A stretch of 64,000 nucleotides of DNA, from positions 33,618 through 97,617 of the forward strand of contig NZ_JAFIQU010000021.1 in assembly GCF_017355985.1 (NCBI RefSeq). The letters run 5' to 3'. Shown piece by piece: positions 55,595-64,000 of this stretch. This DNA is from Arenibaculum pallidiluteum. Lineage in GTDB: Bacteria > Pseudomonadota > Alphaproteobacteria > Azospirillales > Azospirillaceae. Each line of letters begins with the position of its first letter. Within the stretch, counting starts at the first letter, position 1. The translations under genes and the position numbers were made by a program. Under the pieces are notes generated by a model. It saw nothing but the letters and a program-made list of their open reading frames with translations, did no database searches and was not told where the DNA came from.

Positions 55595-55885
55595 TCAGTC
55601 CAGGGCGTAGTGTTCGACCTCGGGGAAGGGGTCGTAGAAATGATGCAGGAGCCGCTTCCACTCCTGGTAGTCCGCGGAGCCGCGGAACCCCTCTGTGTGG
55701 TCCGTCAGCGTCTCCCACCAGACCTGGAGCAGGTAGCGTCCCGGGCGGCTTTCGACGCTGCGCAGCAGCGCGTTGCGGACATGACCCTTCTGTCGCGCGA
55801 TCAGCGGCCGTGCCTCGGCGAAGGCTGCCTCGAAGGCGGCTTCGCGGCCGGGCACGACCTGCAGGATCGCGATCTCGAGGATCAT
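55595..55885 (-). CDS. ABM-domain protein inserted between infB and rbfA
   Basis: 96 residues with a dimeric alpha-beta-barrel monooxygenase-like fold: MILEIAILQVVPGREAAFEA, ARPLIARQKGHVRNALLRSV, ESRPGRYLLQVWWETLTDHT, then YDPFPEVEHYALD. It lies 22 bases after infB and 25 bases before rbfA on the same strand, so it is almost certainly part of that operon, where this gene is not a usual member. The product resembles stress-linked ABM proteins; the substrate is unknown. It is unlike the ABM gene at 43620 in length and detail. Confidence 0.87.
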   Translation of the reverse strand: MILEIAILQVVPGREAAFEAAFAEARPLIARQKGHVRNALLRSVESRPGRYLLQVWWETLTDHTEGFRGSADYQEWKRLLHHFYDPFPEVEHYALD

Positions 55886-55907
55886 GCGATGGGGTGGGCG
55901 GCGAGCC

Positions 55908-58646
55908 TCAGAGCTCGCGCGCCACCTCCTCCATCTCGTAGGCCTCGATCACGTCGCCGGTCTTGATGTCGTCGTAGTTCTCGAAGGCCATGCCGCACTC
56001 GTAGCCCTCGCGCACCTCGCGGACCTCGTCCTTGAAGCGCTTGAGCGTCTTCAGCGTGCCGGTATGGATCACCACGTTGTCGCGCAGCAGGCGGACGCCG
56101 GCGCCGCGCTTGACGACGCCATCTGTGACGAAGCAGCCCGCCACCTTGCCGACGCGGGTGATGTTGAACACGTCCCGGATCTCGGCATGGCCCAGGAAGC
56201 GCTCGCGCAGGATCGGCGAGAGCATGCCCGTGAGCGCCGCCCTCACGTCGTCCATGACGTCGTAGATCACGGAGTAGTACCGGATCTCGATGCCGTCGCG
56301 CTTGGCCATGTCGCGGGCCTGCGGGTTGGCGCGCACGTTGAAGCCGATGATCATCGCCTTCGACGCGTTGGCCAGCGTCACGTCGGACTCGTTGATGGCG
56401 CCGACCGAGCTGTGCAGGACGCGGACCTTGACCTCGGTGTTGTCGCTGGTGAGCTTCTCCAGCGCACCGGCGATCGCCTCGATCGAGCCCTGCACGTCGC
56501 CCTTGATGACGACCGGCAGCTCCTTCGCCTCGCCCGCCTGGATGCGGTTGAACATCTGCTCCAGCGTGCCGCGCGTCGCCGCGTTCGCGACCTCGCGCTT
56601 CTTGCGCTGGCGGAACTCCGCGATCTCGCGGGCCCGCGCCTCGCTCTCGACGACGGTGAAGTCGTCGCCCGCAAGCGGCGTTCCGTTCAGGCCCAGCACC
56701 TCGATCGGGGTGGCCGGGCCGGCCTCGGTGACGTTCTGGCCGCGATCGTTGATCAGCGCGCGAACCTTGCCCCATTCGGACCCGGTCACGAAGGTGTCGC
56801 CGACATGCAGCGTGCCCTTCTGGACCAGCACCGTCGCGACCGAGCCGCGGCCACGCTCCAGCTTGGCCTCGATCACGGTTCCCAGGGCGGCGCGGTCCGG
56901 GTTGGCGCGCAGCTCGAGCAGCTCGGCCTGCAGGAGGATGGCCTCCTCCAGCCTGTCCAGGTTCAGCTTGGTCTTGGCCGAGACGTCGACCGCCAGGATG
57001 TCGCCGCCGAGCTCCTCGACCACGAGTTCGTGCTGCAGCAGCTCCTGGCGCACGCGGGCGCTGTTGGCCGTCGGCAGGTCGGACTTGTTGATCGCGACGA
57101 TGATCGGAACCTTGGCCGCCTTGGCGTGGTGGATGGCCTCCACCGTCTGCGGCATGATGCCGTCATCGGCCGCCACCACCAGCACGACCACGTCCGTGAC
57201 GTTGGCGCCGCGCGCCCGCATCTCGGTGAAGGCCGCGTGGCCGGGGGTGTCGATGAAGGTGATGCGCGCGCCGGATTCCAGCGTCACCTGGTAGGCGCCG
57301 ATGTGCTGCGTGATGCCGCCGGCCTCGCGGGAGGCGACGTCGGTCTGGCGCAGCGCGTCGAGCAGCGAGGTCTTGCCGTGGTCGACGTGGCCCATGATGG
57401 TGACGACCGGCGGCCGCGGGATCAGGTTCTCCGCGACGTCCTCGTCCCCGCCGATGCCGAGCTCGACATCCGCCTCCGAGACGCGCCGCATGCGGTGGCC
57501 GAACTCGGTCACCACCAGCTCGGCCGTGTCGGCGTCGATGGTCTGGTTGATGGTGGCCATCACGCCCATGCGCATCAGCGCCTTGATGACGTCGGCGCCG
57601 CGCTCGGCCATGCGGTTGGCGAGCTCCTGCACCGTGATGGCCTCGGGGATAACGACGTCGCGAGTCACCTTCTGGGTCTCCTGGCGGCCAGCCATGCGCA
57701 GCCGCTCGCGCTCACGCTGCCGCTTCCAGCTCGCGACGGAACGCTGGCGCTCGCTCTCGTCGGAGAGCGCCTGCGTGACGGTCATCTTGCCGCCGCGGCG
57801 CTTGTCGGCGCCGCGTGCCGGAGGCTTGGCGGGAGCCGGGGCCTTGGCCGGCGCGCCGCCACGTCCGCGCTTGCGGCGGCTGTCCTCGTCCTCGTCCTCC
57901 ACGGCGCGGCCGGGAACGGCCGCAGCCGGGCGGGCCGCCACGTCGTCGGGGCGGGCCGGGGCGCCGGGGCGGGCCGGCTGACCCGGACGTGCCGCGACGC
58001 CACCGGGGCGCGCGCCGTCGGGACGGCGCGCATCGCCGTCCGCCGCCCGACGGGCGGCCTCGGCCTCGCGCCGCTTGGCCTCTTCCTCCTGGCGCCGGCG
58101 CTCGGCCTCCTCGGCCGCGCGGCGTTGCTCGTCCTGAATCTGGCGCAGCTCGTCGAGCTCGCGCTTGCGCAGCGCCTCGGCGTCGAGGATCACCGGCTCC
58201 TCGACGACGGGCGCGGCCTCCTCGGCGACCAGGTCGTGCTCGAGCACGTCCTCGATGGCCAGCTCGGCGTCGTGGTGACGGACCTCCTCCTCGCTGCGGC
58301 GCGCGGCGGCGTCCTGCAGCGCGCGGATCCGCGCCTCGCGCTCCTCGCTGGTGAGCTGGCGCGCAGGCGCCTGGCCGCGCTGGCCGCCGCGTTGGCCCTG
58401 GGCGGGCCGCGCGGGCAGGCCCTCGGCCGCACGGCGCGCGGCGGCGCCGCCGTCCGCGATGCCGGGGACGGCGCCCTTCTCCAATGTGCGCTTGCGTTTG
58501 ACCTCGACCGTCACGGTCTTGGACCGCCCATGCGAGAAGCTCTGGCGCACCGATCCCGAACCGGCGTCCATGGGCTTCTTCAGCTCCAGCTTGCCCCGGT
58601 TCCCGAGGCTCAAGGTCTTCCGGTCCTGATCGCTATGGTCCGTCAT
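55908..58646 (-). CDS. infB: Translation initiation factor IF-2
   Basis: GTPase that positions initiator tRNA, 912 residues. The N-terminal extension (1-330) is rich in Ala, Glu, Arg and Pro with coiled-coil stretches ([23 protein letters not shown] runs). The G domain starts near residue 410: [40 protein letters not shown] and [20 protein letters not shown]. The C-terminal domains end with [20 protein letters not shown]. It is followed by the ABM gene and preceded by ylxR, as in alphaproteobacteria. Confidence 0.99.
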   Translation of the reverse strand: MTDHSDQDRKTLSLGNRGKLELKKPMDAGSGSVRQSFSHGRSKTVTVEVKRKRTLEKGAVPGIADGGAAARRAAEGLPARPAQGQRGGQRGQAPARQLTSEEREARIRALQDAAARRSEEEVRHHDAELAIEDVLEHDLVAEEAAPVVEEPVILDAEALRKRELDELRQIQDEQRRAAEEAERRRQEEEAKRREAEAARRAADGDARRPDGARPGGVAARPGQPARPGAPARPDDVAARPAAAVPGRAVEDEDEDSRRKRGRGGAPAKAPAPAKPPARGADKRRGGKMTVTQALSDESERQRSVASWKRQRERERLRMAGRQETQKVTRDVVIPEAITVQELANRMAERGADVIKALMRMGVMATINQTIDADTAELVVTEFGHRMRRVSEADVELGIGGDEDVAENLIPRPPVVTIMGHVDHGKTSLLDALRQTDVASREAGGITQHIGAYQVTLESGARITFIDTPGHAAFTEMRARGANVTDVVVLVVAADDGIMPQTVEAIHHAKAAKVPIIVAINKSDLPTANSARVRQELLQHELVVEELGGDILAVDVSAKTKLNLDRLEEAILLQAELLELRANPDRAALGTVIEAKLERGRGSVATVLVQKGTLHVGDTFVTGSEWGKVRALINDRGQNVTEAGPATPIEVLGLNGTPLAGDDFTVVESEARAREIAEFRQRKKREVANAATRGTLEQMFNRIQAGEAKELPVVIKGDVQGSIEAIAGALEKLTSDNTEVKVRVLHSSVGAINESDVTLANASKAMIIGFNVRANPQARDMAKRDGIEIRYYSVIYDVMDDVRAALTGMLSPILRERFLGHAEIRDVFNITRVGKVAGCFVTDGVVKRGAGVRLLRDNVVIHTGTLKTLKRFKDEVREVREGYECGMAFENYDDIKTGDVIEAYEMEEVAREL

Positions 58647-58656
58647 CTGTATCCGA

Positions 58657-59373
58657 CTAATTGGTCGTTTCGTCCCGCTGCCCGGTCACCGGACCCGGCA
58701 TCACCATGTCCACGCGGCCCCCGGCGAAGGCGGCGTAGCGCCGGCAATCCGCCAGGAACCCCTTGGCCAGCCTGCCGCGGGACACGCAGGCATGGACCGC
58801 GATGTCGCGCCCCAATGCCGCCCCGATGGCCGCCGCCTCGAACAGCTCGACCAGCGCGATTCCGGGTGCCGCGTTCGCCGCGAGCGCCCGGAGCTTGGCC
58901 TTGCCGTCCTCCGCTCCGTCCTTGGCCGCAAGGAGCACCGCGGCCTCGCCGGCCCGGAGCGCCTCGCGCACCTTCTCGAACCCCGCCAGCGCCTGTCCGC
59001 TCCGCCGGGCCATGCCCAGCAGCGCGAGGCAACGGGCCTCGAGCAGCTTCCCTACCCGCTCGGCCAGATCGGGCTCCGCCCGAACCGTCCGGCGCGCCGC
59101 CCGGGAGAAGCCACCCCGGTCGGCAACCTTGCGGATCAGCGCCGGGTCGGCGGTGATCCAAAACCCGCGGCCCGGAAGCCGCTCCTCCACGTCCGGCACC
59201 ACCGTGCCGTCGGGCCCGACGACGAAGCGGACCATGCCGTCCTTCGCCTGGACCGTCCCCGTGGCGATGCAGCGCCGCAGGGGACTGTTCCTTCCACCGA
59301 CCGCCTCCGGCTCGTCCTCGGGGCCCTCGGGCCCCGGTCCGTCGCCGGCCGGGTCCATTCCGGATCCCGGCAT
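58657..59373 (-). CDS. YlxR family RNA-binding protein (DUF448 + L7Ae-like)
   Basis: 238 residues. The N-terminal YlxR domain is [20 protein letters not shown], then [20 protein letters not shown]. The C-terminal L7Ae/S8e-like domain is [40 protein letters not shown] and [20 protein letters not shown]. This is the common two-domain alphaproteobacterial form located between nusA and infB. ATG 59373 overlaps the nusA stop as TGATG, indicating coupling. It probably takes part in RNA or ribosome processing. Confidence 0.93.
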   Translation of the reverse strand: MPGSGMDPAGDGPGPEGPEDEPEAVGGRNSPLRRCIATGTVQAKDGMVRFVVGPDGTVVPDVEERLPGRGFWITADPALIRKVADRGGFSRAARRTVRAEPDLAERVGKLLEARCLALLGMARRSGQALAGFEKVREALRAGEAAVLLAAKDGAEDGKAKLRALAANAAPGIALVELFEAAAIGAALGRDIAVHACVSRGRLAKGFLADCRRYAAFAGGRVDMVMPGPVTGQRDETTN

Positions 59374-60884
59374 CAGGCCGTGGCGCCCGTCCCGGCGCCG
59401 TCATCGGCGAACCAGTGCGCCCGGGCGGCCATGATGATCTCGTTGGCCTCGTCGGGCGATACCGCATCCTTGCCCACGATGTCGCGCAGCTCGTCGCCGG
59501 CCAGGTCCGCAAGGTCGTCCAGGGTCTTCACCCCGTTCTCTCCGAGCTTGACCAGCATGGTCGGCGTCAGCTTGCCGTCCACCAGCTCCGCCACTTCGTC
59601 GCTGACGCCGAGCTGCTTGCGCCGCTCGGTCATCTCCTCGTCCTGGACCGCGAGCCAGGCCTGGGCGCGCTCCTGGAGCTCGGCCGCCACGTCGGCGTCG
59701 AAGCCCTCGATCTCGGCGAGCTCGTCGGTGTCGACGAAGGCGATCTCCTCGACCGTGGTGAAGCCTTCGGCCACCAGCAGATGGGCAATCACGTCGTCAA
59801 CGTCCAGGGCCTGGATGAAGAGCTGGCTGCGCGTCCGGGTCTCCTCGGACCGCTTCTCCGACTCCTCGGCCTCGGTCATGATGTCGATGTCCCAGCCGGT
59901 GAGCTGGCTGGCAAGCCGCACGTTCTGGCCGCGGCGGCCGATGGCCAGCGAAAGCTGGTCGTCCGGCACCACGACCTCGATGCGGTTGTTTTCCTCGTCC
60001 AGCACGACCTTGGACACCTCGGCCGGGGCCAGGGCGTTCACCACGAAGGTGGCGGCGTCCTGGGACCACGGGATGATGTCGATCTTCTCGCCCTGCAGCT
60101 CGCCGACCACGGCCTGGACACGGCTGCCGCGCATGCCGACGCAGGCGCCGACGGGGTCGATGGAGCTGTCGTGGCTGACCACCGCGATCTTGGCGCGCGA
60201 GCCCGGGTCGCGGGCGACCGCCTTGATCTCGATGATGCCGTCGTAGATCTCCGGGACTTCCTGGGCGAACAGCTTCGCCATGAAGCCGGGATGGGTCCGC
60301 GACAGGAAGATCTGCGGGCCGCGCGCCTCCTTGCGGACGTCGTAGATGTAGGCCCTGACGCGGTCGCCGTTGCGGAAGTTCTCGCGCGGCAGCAGCTCGT
60401 CGCGGCGCAGGATCGCCTCGGCCCGGCCGAGGTCCACCGTCACGTTGCCGTACTCGACGCGCTTGACCAGGCCGTTCACGATCTCGGTGACGCGGTCCTT
60501 GTACTCGTTGTACTGGCGCTCGCGCTCGGCCTCGCGGACCTTCTGGACGATGACCTGCTTGGCGGTCTGGGCGGCGATGCGGCCGAAATCGATGGGCGGC
60601 AGCTCGTCGATCAGGAACTCGCCGAGTTCGGCGTCGCGCTTCATGCGGCGCGCCTGGTCCAGCGTCAGCTGGGTCGCCTCGTTCTCGACCTGCTCCACGA
60701 CCTCCATGAAGCGCATCAGCCGGATGTCGCCGGTCTTGCGGTCGATCCGCGCGCGGATGTCGTGCTCGTGCCCGTACTTGGACCGGCCGGCCTTCTGGAT
60801 AGCCTGCTCCATCGCTTCCAGGACCTGTTCCCGGTCGATGCTTTTCTCGCGGGCAACCGCGTCGGCTACAGTCAGGAGTTCCAT
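59373..60884 (-). CDS. nusA: Transcription termination/antitermination protein NusA
   Basis: Binds RNA polymerase and RNA at pauses and terminators, 503 residues. The N-terminal polymerase-binding domain begins [20 protein letters not shown]. The S1 domain is [20 protein letters not shown]. Two KH domains follow ([40 protein letters not shown]). Two acidic helix-hairpin repeats, for example [20 protein letters not shown] and [20 protein letters not shown], close the C-terminus, as in alphaproteobacteria. ATG 60884 is the conserved start; the 46 codons upstream overlap the rimP tail region. Confidence 0.98.
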   Translation of the reverse strand: MELLTVADAVAREKSIDREQVLEAMEQAIQKAGRSKYGHEHDIRARIDRKTGDIRLMRFMEVVEQVENEATQLTLDQARRMKRDAELGEFLIDELPPIDFGRIAAQTAKQVIVQKVREAERERQYNEYKDRVTEIVNGLVKRVEYGNVTVDLGRAEAILRRDELLPRENFRNGDRVRAYIYDVRKEARGPQIFLSRTHPGFMAKLFAQEVPEIYDGIIEIKAVARDPGSRAKIAVVSHDSSIDPVGACVGMRGSRVQAVVGELQGEKIDIIPWSQDAATFVVNALAPAEVSKVVLDEENNRIEVVVPDDQLSLAIGRRGQNVRLASQLTGWDIDIMTEAEESEKRSEETRTRSQLFIQALDVDDVIAHLLVAEGFTTVEEIAFVDTDELAEIEGFDADVAAELQERAQAWLAVQDEEMTERRKQLGVSDEVAELVDGKLTPTMLVKLGENGVKTLDDLADLAGDELRDIVGKDAVSPDEANEIIMAARAHWFADDGAGTGATA

Positions 60885-60936
60885 CAGAGCGCTTCCCAGC
60901 CTTGTCCTTCGTTTCGTTCCGGCCTTCCGGCCGGCC

Positions 60937-61503
60937 TCAGTTGGGCCCGGTTCCGTCCTCGGTCCCGTCATCCGCCCCGTCGTCAGCCCCGTCGTCAGCC
61001 CCGTCGCCGGCATGTGCCGCATACCGCTTCTTCGCGGCCTCGATCAGCGCGTCGGTCAGAACCAGCTTGGCCCGCTGCACCTCGACCCAGGGGAGGAGAA
61101 CGTTCCCCTCGGGCATGTCCAACAGGATGTTCTCGCCCTCGACGCCGCGGATCATGCCGCGGAACCGCTTGCGCCCGTCCACGGGCAGGCGCATCTCGAC
61201 CCGCGCCTCGAACCCCGCGAAGCGCGCGAAGTCCTTCAGCCGGGTCAGGGGGCGGTCGATTCCGGGGGAGCTGACCTCGAGGGTGTAGGCCCCGCTGATC
61301 GGGTCCTCGACGTCCAGCAGGGCCGAGAGGGCACGGCTGATGTCCGCGCAGTCGTCCACGGTCATCGGCGCACCGTCGGACCGGTCGGCCATCACCTGCA
61401 GCACCGGGCGTTGCGCACCCGATATCTGCACCCGCACGATCTCGAACCCCATGTCCTCGATCGTCGGCGTGATGAGCTTCTCTAGCCGGTCTGTTGCGTC
61501 CAT
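60937..61503 (-). CDS. rimP: Ribosome maturation factor RimP
   Basis: 30S assembly factor, 188 residues. The N-terminal domain is DRLEKLITPTIEDMGFEIVR, VQISGAQRPVLQVMADRSDG and MTVDDCADISRALSALLDVE. The signature YTLEVSSPGIDRPLTRLKDF follows, then the C-terminal SH3-like part. The tail is a Gly-Ala-Asp-Asp repeat (GADDGADDGADDGTEDGT) encoded by a 12-bp tandem repeat. It is the first gene of the nusA operon; its leader carries an intrinsic terminator. Confidence 0.96.
   Translation of the reverse strand: MDATDRLEKLITPTIEDMGFEIVRVQISGAQRPVLQVMADRSDGAPMTVDDCADISRALSALLDVEDPISGAYTLEVSSPGIDRPLTRLKDFARFAGFEARVEMRLPVDGRKRFRGMIRGVEGENILLDMPEGNVLLPWVEVQRAKLVLTDALIEAAKKRYAAHAGDGADDGADDGADDGTEDGTGPN
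60971..61006 (-). repeat. 12-bp coding tandem repeat in the rimP tail
   Basis: Three copies of TCAGCCCCGTCG (first copy TCCGCCCCGTCG) at 60971, 60983 and 60995 encode repeated DDGA on the minus strand, in frame. Confidence 0.9.
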
Positions 61504-61523
61504 GCCGTCAGGGCTACCTGCTG

Positions 61524-61551
61524 AAAATAAAAAAGTGGGCCAGTGGCCCAC
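61524..61551 (-). terminator. Intrinsic terminator in the rimP leader
   Basis: On the minus strand GTGGGCC-ACT-GGCCCAC is followed by TTTTTTATTTT. The stem is 7 bp (61545-61551 / 61535-61541) with a 3-base loop and T tract 61534-61524. It ends 21 bases before the rimP ATG, so transcription from the promoter at 61616-61643 must pass it: an attenuator-like position. Confidence 0.85.
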
Positions 61552-61567
61552 CCGCAAAGCGACACCG

Positions 61568-61592
61568 CCGTCCGAACTTTTCAGTCCGGCGG
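61568..61592 (-). other. Leader stem-loop with GAAA tetraloop upstream of the rimP terminator
   Basis: Minus strand: the stem CCGGACT / AGTTCGG (61589-61583 with 61578-61572, one G-U pair) closes a GNRA loop GAAA and is extended outwards by three pairs with one bulge. It lies between the promoter and the terminator hairpin, as expected for a structured leader. Confidence 0.55.
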
Positions 61593-61615
61593 GTCGTATG
61601 GGATCACGGACCGGA

Positions 61616-61643
61616 AATATAGTCATTCGCGGTCCCGGAGCAA
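61616..61643 (-). promoter_or_regulatory. Promoter of the rimP-nusA-infB operon
   Basis: Minus strand: TTGCTC (61643-61638), 16 bases, TATATT (61621-61616). It gives a leader of about 105 bases containing a GNRA stem-loop and an intrinsic terminator. Confidence 0.6.
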
Positions 61644-61696
61644 GGCAATTCCACCATCCCCCACTCTTGCGCGGAGCGGTGCGTTCCTGCGGGGGA

Positions 61697-62938
61697 TCAG
61701 GCCAGGGATTCCGGCTCCAGCCGGTCGATGCGGCGCAGGGACGGAAAGATCGCGATCCAGGCCGCCACCACGGCCAGCGTTCCGATGCCGCCGACCACGA
61801 TGGCCGGCACCGCGCCCCAGAGGGCGGCCGTGGCGCCGGACTCGAACTCGCCGAGCTGGTTGGAAGTCCCGATGAACAGCGCGTTGACCGCCGAGACCCG
61901 TCCGCGCATCACGTCCGGCGTCGCGAGCTGGACCAGCGTCTGGCGGATCACCACCGAGACCATGTCGGCGGCGCCCAGCACGGTCAGCGCCGCCATCGAG
62001 ACCCAGACCGATTCCGAGACGCCGAAGACGATGGTCGCGACGCCGAAGACCGCCACGGCCGAGAACATGAGCGGCCCGGTCCGGCGCCGCAGCGGGAAGC
62101 GCGCGAGCCAGAGCCCGACCGCGAGGGCTCCCACCGCCGGGGCGCTGCGCAGCAGCCCCAGCATGAAGGGCCCGGCGTGCAGCACCTCGGCCGACACGAT
62201 GGGCAGCAGCGCGGTCGCCCCGCCCAGCAGAACCGCCATCATGTCCAGCGAGATGGCGCCCAGCACGACCGGCTTGGAGCGCACGAAGGCGATGCCGGCG
62301 ACCAGCTCGCTCCAGGTCGCGGGGCGCCGCTCGATGACCTGGGGCGTCATGCGGATCAGCGAGACCAGCAGCGCCGAACCCAGGAGCAGCAGCGCGCACA
62401 GGCCGAAGACGGTGCCCGCCCCGAAGGCGAAGAGAAGGCCACCCAGCGCCGGGCCCGCGATGCTGGCGCCCTGCACGGCCGAGGAGTTCAGCGCCACGGC
62501 GTTCGGGAAGTCGCGCGCCGGGACCAGGTTCGGCACCAGCGCCGAGGCCGAGGGCATCACGAAGGCCTGCGCCGCCCCCAGCAGGGCGACGACGGCGTAG
62601 ATCGGCCATGTCCGCGTGTCGCCGGAAACCACCAGCCCCAGCAGGATCAGCATCCCGACCCCCTCGGTCAGGTAGCAGAGCCGCAGGATCACCCGCCGAT
62701 CGAAGCGGTCGGCGACGGTGCCGGAGACCAGCAGCAGCAGCGCGTTCGGGACGAACTGGACGAGCCCGACCAGCCCCAGAGCGAAGGCGCTGCCGGTCAC
62801 CGAATAGAGGTGCCAGCCGATGGCGACCACCTGCATCTGGACCGCCAGCGTCGCGCACAGGCGCGCCAGCCAGAACAGCAGGAAGGACCGGTGCCGCAGC
62901 GCGCCCGGGCGGCGGACCTCTTCCGCCTGCGCCGTCAT
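61697..62938 (-). CDS. MFS transporter (MFS_3/EntS-like)
   Basis: Inner-membrane exporter of 413 residues with about twelve helices. It begins MTAQAEEVRRPGALRHRSFL, then LLFWLARLCATLAVQMQVVA. The signature loop SGTVADRFDRRVILRLCYLT is at about 80-100, and LVPNLVPARDFPNAVALNSS and MRGRVSAVNALFIGTSNQLG are typical of the EntS-related group. The substrate is unknown. ATG 62938 overlaps the trmB stop as ATGA, so it is translated from the metK-trmB transcript. It lies between trmB and rimP, where no transporter is usual. Confidence 0.92.
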   Translation of the reverse strand: MTAQAEEVRRPGALRHRSFLLFWLARLCATLAVQMQVVAIGWHLYSVTGSAFALGLVGLVQFVPNALLLLVSGTVADRFDRRVILRLCYLTEGVGMLILLGLVVSGDTRTWPIYAVVALLGAAQAFVMPSASALVPNLVPARDFPNAVALNSSAVQGASIAGPALGGLLFAFGAGTVFGLCALLLLGSALLVSLIRMTPQVIERRPATWSELVAGIAFVRSKPVVLGAISLDMMAVLLGGATALLPIVSAEVLHAGPFMLGLLRSAPAVGALAVGLWLARFPLRRRTGPLMFSAVAVFGVATIVFGVSESVWVSMAALTVLGAADMVSVVIRQTLVQLATPDVMRGRVSAVNALFIGTSNQLGEFESGATAALWGAVPAIVVGGIGTLAVVAAWIAIFPSLRRIDRLEPESLA

Positions 62939-63654
62939 CGCGCGCGCCGCCGGAAGCGCATGAAGACCGGCTTGCGGCCGGCGGCCCGGGCCTTCTGCTC
63001 GTAGCGCGTCTCGGGCCAGTCCGACGGACGCTCGCGCCAGTCGGCGGGCCCCCGGGCGAGCCATTCGAAATCGGGGTGGCGCCAGGCGTGCTCGAACATC
63101 CAGGGGATCAGCGTGGGGTCGTCGCTGGCAAGGCGCAGCTCGGCGCCGTCCCGGAGAATGCGGGAGAGGCGCGGCAGGTTCGCTGGGCCGATGAAGCGGC
63201 GTTCGGCGTGCCGGGCCTTGGGCCAGGGGTCCGGGAACAGGACGAAGCAGCGGCCGATGCTGGCCTCGGGCAGGGCGTCGAGCAGCGGCCGCGCGTCATC
63301 GTCCAGGATGCGCACGCGCGCGCCCAGATCCTGCCGCTCCACATGCTCGAGCAGGCTCGCGACGCCGTTCACGAAAGGCTCGCAGCCGATCAGTCCGATG
63401 CCGGGATGGGTCGCGGCCTGCCATGCGAGGTGCTCGCCGCCGCCGAACCCGATCTCCAGCCAGCATTCCGAGACCGGCGGGTCGAACAGGCCGCGCGGGT
63501 CCAGCACGGTGCCGCGTTCCGGCCGCGGAATCCGCAGCGGGGGCAGGACCGTCTCGACGAGGCGGGACTTGTTGACTCGGAGCGGGCGGCCGCGCCGGCG
63601 GCCATAGACCTTCTCGAGGGGACCGGCCGGCGCGTCCTCGCGCCGGCCGGGCAT
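62935..63654 (-). CDS. trmB: tRNA (guanine-N7)-methyltransferase
   Basis: Makes m7G46 in tRNA, SAM-dependent. The 239 residues include the SAM loop CWLEIGFGGGEHLAWQAATH, LIGCEPFVNGVASLLEHVER, the catalytic region FVLFPDPWPKARHAERRFIG and YEQKARAAGRKPVFMRFRR at the end. ATG 63654 lies four bases after the metK stop; the frame continues upstream within metK and is rejected there. The 3' end overlaps the MFS gene start. Confidence 0.97.
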   Translation of the reverse strand: MPGRREDAPAGPLEKVYGRRRGRPLRVNKSRLVETVLPPLRIPRPERGTVLDPRGLFDPPVSECWLEIGFGGGEHLAWQAATHPGIGLIGCEPFVNGVASLLEHVERQDLGARVRILDDDARPLLDALPEASIGRCFVLFPDPWPKARHAERRFIGPANLPRLSRILRDGAELRLASDDPTLIPWMFEHAWRHPDFEWLARGPADWRERPSDWPETRYEQKARAAGRKPVFMRFRRRAR

Positions 63655-63658
63655 GCGC

Positions 63659-64000
63659 TCAGGCAAAGGCGGACCTGAGCTGGTCGACGAGGTCGAGGCG
63701 TTCCCAGGAGAAGCCGCCGTCGATCTCGGGAGCGCGGCCGAAATGGCCGTAGGCGGCGGTGCGGGCATAGATCGGCTTGTTCAGGCCGAGATGCTCGCGG
63801 ATGCCGCGCGGGCTCAGGTTCACGAGCTCCTGCAGCACCGCCGAGAGCTTGTCCTCGTCGACCCGGCCGGTGCCGTGGGTGTCGATGTACACCGCCAGCG
63901 GCTTCGAGACGCCGATCGCATAGGCGACCTGGATCGTGCAGCGGTCCGCCAGCTCCGCCCCCACAACGTTCTTGGCGAGATAGCGCGCCGCATAGGCCGC
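63659..64000 (-). CDS. metK: S-adenosylmethionine synthase, C-terminal part
   Basis: Partial: the last 114 codons are visible and the gene continues past base 64000. The end of the protein is conserved: [20 protein letters not shown], then [20 protein letters not shown] and [20 protein letters not shown], finishing [17 protein letters not shown]. It makes SAM from methionine and ATP. It leads the trmB-MFS unit; the metK-trmB pairing is normal in this class. Confidence 0.97.
   Translation of the reverse strand, partial: AAYAARYLAKNVVGAELADRCTIQVAYAIGVSKPLAVYIDTHGTGRVDEDKLSAVLQELVNLSPRGIREHLGLNKPIYARTAAYGHFGRAPEIDGGFSWERLDLVDQLRSAFA

Noticed and set aside
55884..59156. 1090-residue plus-strand frame opposite infB and ylxR
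   Set aside because: Antisense shadow of infB; repetitive Ala/Asp/Arg-rich sequence with no domain.

Overview
The window is a contiguous, very GC-rich chromosomal segment of an alphaproteobacterium. Gene content and order point to Rhodospirillales or a close relative. Supporting signs are two linked Irr-type (Fur family) regulators, an RpoH-type promoter of the alphaproteobacterial form before dnaK, a DUF2244-nth pair, a bactofilin, a cytochrome c' and the run metK-trmB-(MFS)-rimP-nusA-ylxR-infB-rbfA-truB-rpsO-pnp. I see no rRNA, tRNA, CRISPR array, prophage, integrase or transposase. The genus is not determined.

Bases 1-10200 hold the stress and protein-folding block: rph (minus) opposite hrcA-grpE, then three non-chaperone genes, dnaK-dnaJ, an OmpA-domain protein and dapB. 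Bases 10300-20460 are housekeeping: DUF1203, an Ada-like regulator/repair protein, DUF2244, nth, a bactofilin, an EI24 protein, a PfkB kinase, an RluA-type pseudouridine synthase and an SBP-pabB-pabC operon with stop/start overlaps. Bases 20660-30330 hold ppa, a lone receiver domain, a large Pat-type lysine acetyltransferase, an FAD/NAD(P)-binding protein, a 2-hydroxyacid dehydrogenase, an SH3-domain protein, an M20 peptidase and DUF3501.

Bases 30345-43600 are the most biologically suggestive part, dealing with iron, oxygen and peroxide. Here are Irr and an Atm1-type exporter. A CBS-BON protein and a universal stress protein each have a perfect TTGA-N6-TCAA (FNR/FixK-type) site upstream. A nitronate-monooxygenase-like protein carries an extra four-cysteine motif. 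A cytochrome c' / dihaem cytochrome c pair follows, then a catalase. The catalase promoter is overlapped by a perfect 15-bp dyad and shared with a divergent small-ORF cluster that ends in a second Irr paralogue, whose histidine cluster is partly replaced by cysteines. Together this looks like a locally assembled redox/iron response module, which is inference from motifs and adjacency.

Bases 43600-51300 are accessory: a monooxygenase-fold protein, a TauE/SafE permease, a frameshifted C45 peptidase, a tautomerase with a divergent LysR, a second LysR divergent from a GST and a PNPOx-like protein, a PAS-type protein and an 83-aa orphan. Bases 51460-64000 are the transcription/translation super-operon on the minus strand. 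It has two departures from the order I expect: an ABM-domain gene between infB and rbfA, and an MFS exporter between trmB and rimP. The rimP leader carries an intact intrinsic terminator just upstream of the start codon, which suggests attenuation of the whole rimP-nusA-infB operon.

All calls come from reading the sequence; no database search was run.
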